A stretch of 64,000 nucleotides of DNA from Paenibacillus sp. JNUCC32 (GTDB lineage: Bacteria; Bacillota; Bacilli; Paenibacillales; Paenibacillaceae). The position numbers and the translations under genes were made by a program. The notes below the pieces were generated by a model that saw only the letters and a list, made by a program, of their open reading frames with translations, was not told where the DNA came from and did not search any database. The stretch covers positions 4,287,001-4,351,000 of the forward strand of contig NZ_CP062260.1 of assembly GCF_014863545.1 (NCBI RefSeq). The letters run 5' to 3'. This document shows positions 17,623 through 25,561 of this stretch, one piece after another; positions within the stretch are counted from its first letter, which is position 1, and every line of letters begins with the position of its first letter.

Positions 17623-17681
17623 GTTTCATCACTCCATTTATTAGTTATAAGGGGTCTCTAGGTTCTACGGCAAGTATAGCG

Positions 17682-17704
17682 TATAATAGTGACAACTATT
17701 GTCA
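17682..17704 (+). promoter_or_regulatory. -10 box and inverted-repeat operator between dinB-like and WYL genes
   Basis: TATAAT at 17682-17687 is followed immediately by the perfect inverted repeat TGACAA-CTA-TTGTCA (17690-17704). The operator would cover the transcription start of the WYL gene, giving autorepression, and lies about 70 bp upstream of the divergent DinB gene. Confidence 0.6.
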
Positions 17705-17733
17705 TAGTCATCCAACGATTCGGAGCTGATCCT

Positions 17734-18681
17734 ATGTCCAAATCCAAACGTCTCATCGAGCTGATGATGACCGTTAACCGAATGCGAAAATTCACGGTAC
17801 GAGAACTGGCCGATCAATTCGGCGTGTCGTCCCGCACGATTTTGCGGGACCTGCAGGAGCTCAGCGAACTGGGAGTCCCCCTCTATTCCGAGGTAGGACC
17901 GCACGGCGGCTACCAGGTGCTGAAGGAACGGGTTCTCCCGCCGATCGCCTTCAGCGAGGAAGAAGCCGTCGCGATGTTTTTTGCCAGCCACGCCCTGCGT
18001 CACTATCTATTTCTTCCCTTTGAAGCCGAGTCCTCTACCGCACTTCAGAAATTTTATTATTACATGCCCGGGGATGTGCGCGACCGGATTGACCAGATGA
18101 AGAACCGGGTGGATTTTCTGACGCATACCAGACAGCAGAAGGCTGAATCTCTCGGGGCTCTGCTGGATGCCGCCGTCGACCAGCGGGTCGTTACGGTGTT
18201 ATACGAGAGCAGGGACGGCTATCCCGCGCGAAGCATCCAGCCCGTGGGCATCTATGCAAGCAACGGCTTCTGGTATTGTCCCGCATATTGTTTTCTGCGC
18301 GATGATTTCCGTCTGTTCCGCTGCGACCGCATGCAGTCCGTGGCTGAGGATGCAACCGGCATCGAGCCGCGGGATCACCGGCACATCCATCTGGGGAACT
18401 GGAGGGAATACGGGACGGAGAAATCGGTCTATGTCCGGATGGTCGTGGATTTGAGCCGGGAAGGCGTTCAGCGCTGCGAATCTGAGTTATGTCCTGTCCC
18501 CCATATCGCTATGCGGCCGGATGGAAGCGGACGGCTTGATCAGAACGTCCCTGCCAGCGAACTTTTGTATTTTGCTAAATTTTTTATCGGATTAGGGAAT
18601 GAAGCCACCGTGAAGGCGCCGCAGGAGCTGGTGGTTCGCATCAAGGGGATGCTCGCGGAGATGATGGCGAAGTATGGTTAG
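17734..18681 (+). CDS. HTH/WYL-domain transcriptional regulator (YafY type)
   Basis: 315 residues from the ATG at 17734, with GGAG eight bases upstream. An N-terminal winged helix (F-T-V-R-E-L-A-D-Q-F-G-V-S-S-R-T-I-L-R-D-L, residues about 20-40) is followed by a WYL domain around residues 140-240 and a WCX-type C-terminal extension. The WYL motif itself appears as W-Y-C at the expected position. WYL proteins respond to small ligands or nucleic acids and are linked to stress and defence regulation. The DinB gene on the other side of the shared operator is the likely target. Confidence 0.88.
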   Translation: MSKSKRLIELMMTVNRMRKFTVRELADQFGVSSRTILRDLQELSELGVPLYSEVGPHGGYQVLKERVLPPIAFSEEEAVAMFFASHALRHYLFLPFEAESSTALQKFYYYMPGDVRDRIDQMKNRVDFLTHTRQQKAESLGALLDAAVDQRVVTVLYESRDGYPARSIQPVGIYASNGFWYCPAYCFLRDDFRLFRCDRMQSVAEDATGIEPRDHRHIHLGNWREYGTEKSVYVRMVVDLSREGVQRCESELCPVPHIAMRPDGSGRLDQNVPASELLYFAKFFIGLGNEATVKAPQELVVRIKGMLAEMMAKYG

Positions 18682-18747
18682 AGGCAGCTGACTCTCCTTT
18701 GGGCTAAGAGTATGGATTATTTTATCGGAACCCTGCACCCGCGTACG

Positions 18748-18776
18748 TTGACGAAAAGAACACGCCTTGCTACAAT
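18748..18776 (+). promoter_or_regulatory. Strong promoter of the acetyltransferase attenuator
   Basis: -35 TTGACG (18748-18753), 17-bp spacer, -10 TACAAT (18771-18776). The predicted start near 18783 leaves about 118 nt of leader RNA before the acetyltransferase, enough for the leader ORF and hairpin. Confidence 0.75.
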
Positions 18777-18807
18777 TTCATCAACAATTAGGAAAAGGAT
18801 GAGGACG

Positions 18808-18861
18808 ATGGTTCGTCGTTTGATCAGGTTTAAGAATGTAGCTACTGTATTCAGCTTCTAA
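18808..18861 (+). CDS. 17-residue leader peptide of putative attenuator
   Basis: The ORF encodes MVRRLIRFKNVATVFSF and has a Shine-Dalgarno AAAAGGATGAGG ending four bases before the ATG. Its stop codon (18859-18861) lies inside the 5' arm of a perfect 11-bp hairpin. This is the arrangement of erm and cat leader peptides, where a drug-stalled ribosome melts the hairpin and frees translation of the resistance gene. The peptide contains R-F-K, which fits the +x+ motif known to arrest macrolide-bound ribosomes, although a stall there may be too far upstream to open the stem. The role is inferred from layout; no homologous leader is recognised. Confidence 0.6.
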   Translation: MVRRLIRFKNVATVFSF

Positions 18862-18889
18862 GTAAAAATGATCTATTCTACTTAGAAGC
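18854..18889 (+). promoter_or_regulatory. Attenuator hairpin before the xenobiotic acetyltransferase
   Basis: GCTTCTAAGTA (18854-18864) pairs perfectly with TACTTAGAAGC (18879-18889) around a 14-base loop. The acetyltransferase Shine-Dalgarno GAGGAAA begins at the next base (18890), so the folded stem would obstruct ribosome access. There is no T-run, which favours translational over transcriptional attenuation. Confidence 0.65.
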
Positions 18890-18900
18890 GAGGAAATAGA

Positions 18901-19563
18901 ATGAAACAACATCGATTTGAACACTGGTCCGAGATTAAGTATCTGAAGGATATCGTCACAAACCCGATGATAAGCGTAGGAGAATACTCATACTATTCCG
19001 GTTATTACGATCATCATGATTTTGAAGATGGCTGCGTTAGGTATCTATGGGGGGATGCAAAATCCAGAAGGTTGTTTAATCCCATTGAAGACTATGGTTG
19101 GCATATCGATAAATTGATTATCGGAAATTACGTATGCATCGCAAGCGGCGTCATTATTTTAATGGGTGGAAATCACAACCATCATCCTGAATGGGTAACC
19201 GTGTACCCGTTTGTCGATCAGATTGAGGCTTCTTTCGCGCCAAAAGGCGATACCGTCATCGAAAGCGATGCTTGGATTGGAATGAATGCCATGATTATGC
19301 CAGGTGTGACCATTGGCGAAGGCGCCATTGTTGCGGCTGGTTCGGTTGTTACTAGAGATGTCCCGCCCTACAGCATCGTAGGCGGTAACCCTGCCAAAGA
19401 GATAAAGAAACGCTTTGCGGACGAAGACATCGAAAAGTTAATGGAAATGCGATGGTACGATTGGGAACGCGAGCAAATTGAACGAGCCGCACATATCTTG
19501 TCCAGTTCTTCCGTCCATCGATTATATGACTATTATCAAAAAGAAATAAAACCCTGCGTTTAA
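18901..19563 (+). CDS. Xenobiotic O-acetyltransferase, Vat/CatB family
   Basis: 220 residues of left-handed beta-helix with hexapeptide repeats ([37 protein letters not shown]). The Vat/CatB active-site region is present as [10 protein letters not shown] with His92 in the catalytic position, and the end has the [13 protein letters not shown] signature. Vat enzymes acetylate streptogramin A and CatB enzymes acetylate chloramphenicol, both in the cytoplasm with acetyl-CoA; which drug is used cannot be decided. The inducible-looking leader upstream supports an antibiotic role. Confidence 0.88.
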   Translation: MKQHRFEHWSEIKYLKDIVTNPMISVGEYSYYSGYYDHHDFEDGCVRYLWGDAKSRRLFNPIEDYGWHIDKLIIGNYVCIASGVIILMGGNHNHHPEWVTVYPFVDQIEASFAPKGDTVIESDAWIGMNAMIMPGVTIGEGAIVAAGSVVTRDVPPYSIVGGNPAKEIKKRFADEDIEKLMEMRWYDWEREQIERAAHILSSSSVHRLYDYYQKEIKPCV

Positions 19564-19594
19564 ATTTCTGATGCCTCCCTATAAATAGGAATGC

Positions 19595-19628
19595 AAATAT
19601 CCCTTCTTGAATTCAAGAAGGGATATTT
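19595..19628 (+). terminator. Perfect 34-bp palindrome, probable terminator
   Basis: AAATATCCCTTCTTGAA and its exact complement form a 17-bp stem ending in TTT, followed by GTTGTCTTGG. It lies between the acetyltransferase and the opposing nagA, and could stop transcription from either side. Confidence 0.7.
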
Positions 19629-19681
19629 GTTGTCTTGGCCTCAAGCTTGTCGTTCATCGTTCAAAACTCATAACATCCTGT

Positions 19682-20860
19682 TTATGATTTCAACATCGAT
19701 CGATCCGCACGGTAAACCGAACGCCCTCCCTTGACGGTCTCCACGATGAGAAGGCCCTCCTCGCGCTTCTCCAGAAGCACGAAGTCGGCCTGGGCTCCTT
19801 TCTTCAGCCCATAGCGTTCCCCTTGCCCCATGGCCTGGGCGGGTAGCACCGAAGCCATGTCCCAAGCTTCGGAAAACGTGCACAGTCCCGACCGAGCCAG
19901 CCGCCAAACCGCATCGGCAAGCATCATGGCCGAGCCGGCCAGCAGCTCGGGCTTGCGGGCGAGATGCAGTCGGCCTTCGGGAGTCAAGACGACATGACCG
20001 CCGATATGGGTCTCGTATTCGCCTGGCGGCATTCCGCTTAAATAGACGGCATCGCTGACCAGCACCACTTTGGATTGCTTGGCGCGGAGCATCACCTTGA
20101 TGACCGAATCCGGCAGATGGTACCCGTCCGCGATCATGCCTGCCCACAGCTGATCTTGCGCAAGCTGCTCCCATATATAATTCGGATGCCGCGGCAGCGT
20201 CAGATGCGCGCCATTGCCCAGATGGGTGGACATCGTCGCTCCTGCTTCCACGGCTTCCCGGATTTGCTCGGGTGTAGCGGCGCTGTGCCCGATCGATACG
20301 ATGATTCCCGATTCGACGCACGCCCGGATAAAACCCGCAGCTTCCGGCCACTCCGGCGATAGGGTGACGATCCGAATCCGGTTCCCCGATGCCGCCTGCC
20401 ATCTCGTAAACAATGCCCAGTCCGGTGCCTTGATGTGCCGGGAATCATGGGCTCCCCTGGGCCCCTCCTCCGGAGAAAGAAAGGGGCCTTCCAAATGAAT
20501 CCCGCCTATGGTTGAACCGACCGCTTCATCCTCCAGGCAAGCCGCGTCGATAACCCTCAGCAGTTGTTCGACCTCTTCGTCTCCGTTGGTAATGACGGTG
20601 GGGTAGAACAGGGTTAGACCCTTTTCCCATAACCGCCGGGTTGCCTGGATGACCGTATCCGTTGTAAGCGGCAGCGAATTGAAGTCATATCCGTAACCGC
20701 CGTTAATCTGAAGATCGATCAATCCGGGAGCAACCCATATTTCCTCGTCCGCGCCGCGTGGAAGGACTCGCTCGATCCGGCCGTCCGGATTCCATGCCAG
20801 CTCCATTGGCTCGCCTGTTGCATAATGGCGGCCTGCCCGAACCCGATCGTGGCTATCCAT
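19682..20860 (-). CDS. nagA: N-acetylglucosamine-6-phosphate deacetylase
   Basis: 392-residue amidohydrolase. NagA motifs are present in order: P-G-L-I-D-L-Q-I-N-G near residue 45, H-L-E-G-P-F (metal-binding Glu) near 124, I-G-H-S near 194, T-H-L-G-N-G near 215 (the usual motif is T-H-x-F-N-A), and V-L-V-S-D-A near 270 with the catalytic Asp. The enzyme converts GlcNAc-6-P to glucosamine-6-P and acetate. The start overlaps nagB by 8 bp, with a weak GGGGAA site, so translation is probably coupled. The N-terminal beta-sandwich is shorter than in E. coli. It is the last gene of the importer operon. Confidence 0.88.
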   Translation of the reverse strand: MDSHDRVRAGRHYATGEPMELAWNPDGRIERVLPRGADEEIWVAPGLIDLQINGGYGYDFNSLPLTTDTVIQATRRLWEKGLTLFYPTVITNGDEEVEQLLRVIDAACLEDEAVGSTIGGIHLEGPFLSPEEGPRGAHDSRHIKAPDWALFTRWQAASGNRIRIVTLSPEWPEAAGFIRACVESGIIVSIGHSAATPEQIREAVEAGATMSTHLGNGAHLTLPRHPNYIWEQLAQDQLWAGMIADGYHLPDSVIKVMLRAKQSKVVLVSDAVYLSGMPPGEYETHIGGHVVLTPEGRLHLARKPELLAGSAMMLADAVWRLARSGLCTFSEAWDMASVLPAQAMGQGERYGLKKGAQADFVLLEKREEGLLIVETVKGGRSVYRADRSMLKS

Positions 20861-21644
20861 TCCGAATTTCCCCGTACGACTCCAGGTCGACGTACAGCGT
20901 GCAATCCGGATGCCGCCGAAGAATGCTGGCAGGACAAGCCTCGCTTATCTCGCCTTGCAGCGTCCGCTGCACCGCTGCCCGCTTGCTTGCGCCCGGCACG
21001 ACGCAGAACAGATGGGCACCCGACATTAACGCCGGAACGGTGAGCGTAAGCGCGTATGCCGGAACCTCCTGCAAGCTCGCAAAACAGCCGTCATTCACCT
21101 GCTGAAGGCGACAAGCCTCGTCCAGCATGACCCGCTTCACCCATAAAGGGTCGGCAAAATCGGCAACAGGCGGATCGTTGAAGGCGATATGCCCGTTCTC
21201 GCCAATGCCCAGGACCACCATATCGATCGGCGCGGCGGCGACCAGTCGACTGTATCTATCGCACTCAACTTCAGGATCATTCAAACCGTCGATCAGATGC
21301 ACCTCTCCCGGAGATATCCGATCAAACAGCCGCCGGGATAAAAAGTTCCCGAACCGCTGCGGGGCCGACGGGGGGAGGCCGATGTATTCATCCATATGAA
21401 ATGCAATTACCCGGCTCCAGTCCAGTCCTTCCGCTTGAACCAGCGCCGCCAGGCACTCATTCTGGGACGGGGCGGCCGCAAAGACGATGCGAATGCGCTC
21501 TTTCTCGGCCAGCAGGCGCTGCATGGTCTCGAGGATATCGGCGGCCGCCGCTTTCCCCATCGCTTCGCGCTGGTCATAAACGCGGACCTTCAGTTGATCT
21601 TGAGCTTTTTCAAGAACAGGCTTGATGTTTCCCTCAGTCCTCAT
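20853..21644 (-). CDS. nagB: Glucosamine-6-phosphate deaminase (NagB-like)
   Basis: 263 residues with GGAGGTGA before the ATG. Signature segments are F-H-M-D-E-Y (Asp85) and G-I-G-E-N-G-H-I-A-F-N-D-P-P (His152). In E. coli NagB the latter reads D-G-H-I-A-F-N-E-P, so both the Asp and the catalytic Glu are conservatively swapped (E149, D157). The normal reaction is glucosamine-6-P to fructose-6-P plus ammonia. The substitutions place it in a NagB-like subgroup, and a related amino sugar phosphate is possible. It is followed by an overlapping nagA, which supports the amino-sugar assignment. Confidence 0.85.
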   Translation of the reverse strand: MRTEGNIKPVLEKAQDQLKVRVYDQREAMGKAAAADILETMQRLLAEKERIRIVFAAAPSQNECLAALVQAEGLDWSRVIAFHMDEYIGLPPSAPQRFGNFLSRRLFDRISPGEVHLIDGLNDPEVECDRYSRLVAAAPIDMVVLGIGENGHIAFNDPPVADFADPLWVKRVMLDEACRLQQVNDGCFASLQEVPAYALTLTVPALMSGAHLFCVVPGASKRAAVQRTLQGEISEACPASILRRHPDCTLYVDLESYGEIRNG

Positions 21645-21661
21645 AAAGTCACCTCCATCCC

Positions 21662-22690
21662 TTACAACGCCGGCGTTCCGGTCAACAATTGAATTTCCTT
21701 GCGCTGCCTGGAAGCCTCGTAGGTACCGAGAATGATCTCCAGGGAATGTCGGCCGTCCTCCCCGGTGACGATAGGCTCGCGGCCTTCGCGAACGGCAAGC
21801 GCCATATCTTGAATTTGCAGGCGGTGGCCGTCAGGTATAACTTTGAACGCATCGAATTCAGGCAGCTGAACTTGTTCACCATCGATTTCAAAGGATACGA
21901 TCGTATCTTCTTCCATGACAAGCACGCCCTTCTCTCCATGAATGACCAGCCGCTGCCCTTTGCCGTCGCAGGCCGTCGTCGTGATCTCCATGACCCCGAG
22001 CGCGCCGTTCGCAAATTCAAGGGCGGCGATAACGGTATCTTCGACTTCGATATTTCGCAGCACGGCTTTGGCCTTCGCCGACAGGGATGCTACGGGCCCA
22101 ACGAGCCATTGGAGCATATCCACCGTGTGTATTCCCTGATTCATCATCGCCCCGCCGCCGTCCATCGCCCAGGTCCCGCGCCAGCCCGCACTGTCATAAT
22201 AGGCTTGATCGCGGTAGAGCATGACATACGCCGAGCATAAACTGAGCTTCCCGAGGCGTCCTTCTTGAATGACCTGGCGGGCATACCCGGCCTGCGGGGA
22301 CATGCGCCTCGGAAAGACGGTGGCGAGCAGCACCCCGTTCTCCGCACATACCTTGATCATGCGCTCGATATCGTCAAGCTTGATCGCCATCGGCTTTTCC
22401 ACCAGCACATGCTTGCCCGCCCGGGCAACCATCGCCGTTTGCTCTGCATGCATGCCGCTTGGCGTGCAAATGCAGACCACTTCCACATCTTCGCGCGCCA
22501 GCAGCTCCTCCAATGTGTCGCAGACATCTCCTCCATACGTTTCAGTCAGCTTGACCGCCGATTCCCGTTTCGTATCGAACACGGCGGCAAGCGCGGCTTC
22601 TTCCGTGTTCATGATGCCCTTGGCATGGATATCCGCAATAATTCCGCAGCCGATGATCCCGAATCGAACCGGCAGCTTTTCCTTCGTCAT
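21662..22690 (-). CDS. Gfo/Idh/MocA family sugar dehydrogenase
   Basis: 342 residues from the ATG at 22688-22690 (GGGGGCTAGGG upstream). The N-terminal Rossmann fold begins F-G-I-I-G-C-G-I-I-A, followed by V-C-I-C-T-P-S-G-x-H and the family's E-K-P-M-A near residue 96 (Lys is the usual catalytic residue). The C-terminal domain contains the G-I-H-x-V-D region (N-Q-G-I-H-T-V-D-M-L). Members oxidise a sugar hydroxyl with NAD(P). Together with the following paralogue and the TIM-barrel gene, it may oxidise or epimerise the imported sugar; the exact substrate is unknown. Confidence 0.88.
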   Translation of the reverse strand: MTKEKLPVRFGIIGCGIIADIHAKGIMNTEEAALAAVFDTKRESAVKLTETYGGDVCDTLEELLAREDVEVVCICTPSGMHAEQTAMVARAGKHVLVEKPMAIKLDDIERMIKVCAENGVLLATVFPRRMSPQAGYARQVIQEGRLGKLSLCSAYVMLYRDQAYYDSAGWRGTWAMDGGGAMMNQGIHTVDMLQWLVGPVASLSAKAKAVLRNIEVEDTVIAALEFANGALGVMEITTTACDGKGQRLVIHGEKGVLVMEEDTIVSFEIDGEQVQLPEFDAFKVIPDGHRLQIQDMALAVREGREPIVTGEDGRHSLEIILGTYEASRQRKEIQLLTGTPAL

Positions 22691-22744
22691 GTTCCCTAGC
22701 CCCCTCAATTCCCGTTCTGTTTGCATCGAAGCCCGTGCTTTCTT

Positions 22745-23755
22745 CTATTCCCTAATCAGGATCCGTGCTCCCTCATCGGCCATCACCGTAGCCTCCGAGG
22801 CTTTGTAAATATCGTCATGCGTGATCAGGCCCGCCTCTCCCGCCACCCGGTTCAGAAAATCCTGCGAGAGGGAGAACGCCGGAGCCGTTAAAGGCAAAGA
22901 ACGCAGCTCCTGATCGGTGATTACAAGCGCTACCTCATCGCTGGACAGCAAGGGATCGCCTTCCAGCCGAATTTCGGCAATGCCGCGCGTCCCCGTAATG
23001 AATATCCGGCCGTCTCCCCAAGTCCAGCTGCCGGCGGGCGTGTGCCAGTCCGCGTATAGCTGTGCCGTGATCCCGCCAGCCATGAATACCTGCACGCCGG
23101 CCGCATCGTAAAAGGTCGGGTATTCAGGCAGAATATGCTTCGCCAGATAACCGGATGACGTCTCCACTTCCCGGCCGGTCAGCCACCTTAACAGGTCGAA
23201 GTCATGCACGAAAAGATCGTTGATGATGCCGCCGGACTGCCCTCTGTCAAAATGCCAGGCCGGACGGGTTTCCGGATTCAGCCGATGCGGCTTACGCATC
23301 GAGATATGGATGATGTCCCCCAATTCACCAGCTCGAATCATCCCGTGGACGGTATGGATAGAAGGACGGAAACGTTCGGTCAGCATCATGCCTACCTCGA
23401 TTCTTCCCCGATCCAACAAGCCGCGTAGCCGGATGAGTCCGGCCCGATCCGTTACGGCAGGCTTATCGATCATGACAGGCTTGCCGTGCAGCTCGCACAG
23501 CTCCATGACATCCATCTTCTCATCGTTGATGGCCGCGCAGCCGATGATTCCTACGCCTTCGTCTGCCAGCATCGACTCCCGATCCCCCGTCAGCTCCAGG
23601 CCGTACCGGTCGGCGAGGGTGCGGGCTAACGTCTGATTGTCCGGTTCGTACACTCCTGCACATTCGTAGCCCAGAGCCAGCATCTCCTCGATAAACATGC
23701 CGATGTGGGCATGCTGGCAGCCGATGATTCCAAATTTCCGTGCGTTCCCCGTCAT
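22745..23755 (-). CDS. Gfo/Idh/MocA family dehydrogenase (second copy, divergent)
   Basis: 336 residues from the ATG at 23753-23755 (GGAGGTGTCG upstream), overlapping the TIM-barrel gene's stop as ATGA. The Rossmann start is F-G-I-I-G-C-Q-H-A-H-I-G, with His residues in place of the usual G-x-G, and the catalytic region is D-K-P-A-V-T (Lys kept). It is only distantly similar to the next gene, so the two probably act on different substrates or steps. The variant glycine motif suggests altered cofactor handling, perhaps a tightly bound NAD(H). Confidence 0.85.
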   Translation of the reverse strand: MTGNARKFGIIGCQHAHIGMFIEEMLALGYECAGVYEPDNQTLARTLADRYGLELTGDRESMLADEGVGIIGCAAINDEKMDVMELCELHGKPVMIDKPAVTDRAGLIRLRGLLDRGRIEVGMMLTERFRPSIHTVHGMIRAGELGDIIHISMRKPHRLNPETRPAWHFDRGQSGGIINDLFVHDFDLLRWLTGREVETSSGYLAKHILPEYPTFYDAAGVQVFMAGGITAQLYADWHTPAGSWTWGDGRIFITGTRGIAEIRLEGDPLLSSDEVALVITDQELRSLPLTAPAFSLSQDFLNRVAGEAGLITHDDIYKASEATVMADEGARILIRE

Positions 23756-24618
23756 CCGGTCGACACCTCCACAGCCTGCAGCCACTCCTTAATGACGAGC
23801 AGATCATAAGCGAGCCGTTCCTTCGGCGGATAGGGAGCTGCGCATTCCAGCGTAAGCCAACCCGCGTACCTCTGTTCCCGTAATCCCCTAAGCAGCCCGC
23901 CGTGATCCACTTCTCCTTCGCCAAGGCGGCAATGCAGGAAGAACTCTTCCCCGTGACGGGTCAAATTCTTGAACGTTCCCGGGGCGCCTCCTTGCCCGAT
24001 CCGCCGTTCATCCTTGATATGCACATGGAACAAACGGCTTCCTAGCTGCCTTACCGACTCTTCCCCAAATTCCGTGTCCGTGATGTACATATTTCCTGCA
24101 TCATGAATCAGGCCAACCTGATCATCGCCGATCAATTCCAAGAGCCGCAGTGCGCTGTCCGTCGTCTCCACCAGGCTCTGGTTGTGAATCTCCAGGACGA
24201 TCCGTTTTCCTGCAGCGCGGGCTTCCTCCGCGCATTTCCGAATCCAGAAAGCCGCCTTGGCATAATGATAATCCTCCGCCAGGAAGGCATTCGGGCCTCC
24301 CTGAAAGATCCGGATCATGCCGGCTTCAAGCATCACCGCGCGTTCAAGCAGGCCCATGAACTGATCATAGGCCCCGGCACATTCGGCATCCCCGCTTGTC
24401 GAGAAATGCCCCATGTAACCCGCCAATGCCGGAATCTCCAAACCGTGCCCATCCGCAAGTGCCTTCATTTCGCGAACCCGGGGAAGCGATGCCTCCGGGC
24501 TCAAATGCGGTTCGCGGCAGGCGATTTCGATGCCGTCAAAACCGAGTTCGGCCGTGATCGACATCGCTTCATGGATGCTGTAATCGATGAGTGATCCGCT
24601 GAATGCCGCTATTTTCAT
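23752..24618 (-). CDS. Sugar phosphate isomerase/epimerase-like TIM barrel
   Basis: 288 residues from the ATG at 24616-24618; the ATG four codons earlier directly abuts AAAGG and is less likely. The xylose isomerase-like (AP_endonuc_2) barrel shows G-F-D-G-I-E-I-A at strand 1, I-V-L-E-I-H-N with the metal Glu, L-I-H-D-A-G-N, F-H-V-H-I-K-D and a final L-T-L-E-C-A Glu. The four metal ligands therefore appear complete. Such proteins accompany Gfo/Idh/MocA dehydrogenases in inositol and keto-sugar pathways, acting as isomerases, epimerases or dehydratases. Here it is co-encoded with two of them. Confidence 0.85.
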   Translation of the reverse strand: MKIAAFSGSLIDYSIHEAMSITAELGFDGIEIACREPHLSPEASLPRVREMKALADGHGLEIPALAGYMGHFSTSGDAECAGAYDQFMGLLERAVMLEAGMIRIFQGGPNAFLAEDYHYAKAAFWIRKCAEEARAAGKRIVLEIHNQSLVETTDSALRLLELIGDDQVGLIHDAGNMYITDTEFGEESVRQLGSRLFHVHIKDERRIGQGGAPGTFKNLTRHGEEFFLHCRLGEGEVDHGGLLRGLREQRYAGWLTLECAAPYPPKERLAYDLLVIKEWLQAVEVSTG

Positions 24619-24673
24619 CTCGTCTTTCATCCTTTCGTCTGCATTTTCGCCTTCTCAAGCGCTGAATACGCCG

Positions 24674-25498
24674 TTATTTAATCCCGGCCATATTATGGTT
24701 CTGCACAAAATATTTCTCGGCGAACAGGAATACCAGCAGGATCGGAACGAGACTGACCAAGGCCGCCGCAATCATGAGCTGTTCATTGCCGGTCCACTGT
24801 CCGGACAAGGAGAGTATGCCGATAGGCAGCGTATACTTCTCGTTCGAGGTCAAATAAATGACAGGCGTCAGAATCTCGTTCCACTTGCCCATGAACGTAA
24901 AGATCGCCAGCGTCGCCAGCGTGGGCCTGGCCATTGGAATGAAGATCCACAGATAAATCTGGAACGGATTGCAGCCCTCCATCTTGGCCGCTTCCTCATA
25001 CTCTTTAGGTATATTCATAAAAGCTTGCCTCATGAGGAAAATGCCAAACGGTTGAGCCAGCCATTCGATGATCCACAGCGGCGTGAGCGTATCTAGCATG
25101 TTCAGTTTGTTAAAAATGATGAAATGCGGGATGATGATGACCACCGCCGGAATCATCATCGTCCCCAGCACCATCACGAACAGCGCGCCTTTCAGCGGAA
25201 AGCGCAGTCTCGCGAACGCATAGCCGACCATCGAGCAAGAGATTAGTGCGCCGATGACGGACAACGCGGCCACGAAGATGCTGTTTAGCGTGTAGCCGCC
25301 AATATTCCCAAGCTGGAACACCTGGGCGTAATTGGACCATTGGAATACTTCGGGAATCCAACGGGGCGGAACCGTTGTATATTCCCTGTAGGTTTTCAAT
25401 GAATTCATAAGCGCCGACAGAAACGGCACGATCATGATGAGCGAGCTGATCCCGATCAGTACGTATCCGATACTTTTTCCCAGCAGTCTTCTTCTCAT
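24674..25498 (-). CDS. Carbohydrate ABC transporter permease, MalG type
   Basis: 274 residues, six membrane segments, EAA loop E-E-A-A-K-M-E-G-C-N-P near residue 175. The start is the ATG after GGAGGAGCC. It is the partner of the permease at 25562-26527; no ATPase gene is present. From its neighbours (nagA, nagB) the substrate is most likely an N-acetylglucosamine-containing sugar. Confidence 0.9.
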   Translation of the reverse strand: MRRRLLGKSIGYVLIGISSLIMIVPFLSALMNSLKTYREYTTVPPRWIPEVFQWSNYAQVFQLGNIGGYTLNSIFVAALSVIGALISCSMVGYAFARLRFPLKGALFVMVLGTMMIPAVVIIIPHFIIFNKLNMLDTLTPLWIIEWLAQPFGIFLMRQAFMNIPKEYEEAAKMEGCNPFQIYLWIFIPMARPTLATLAIFTFMGKWNEILTPVIYLTSNEKYTLPIGILSLSGQWTGNEQLMIAAALVSLVPILLVFLFAEKYFVQNHNMAGIK

Positions 25499-25561
25499 TT
25501 GAGGCTCCTCCTTCCCCCGATGCCGTTCCGCACTTGCAGTAGTTCCATCTTGAACGCCGGA

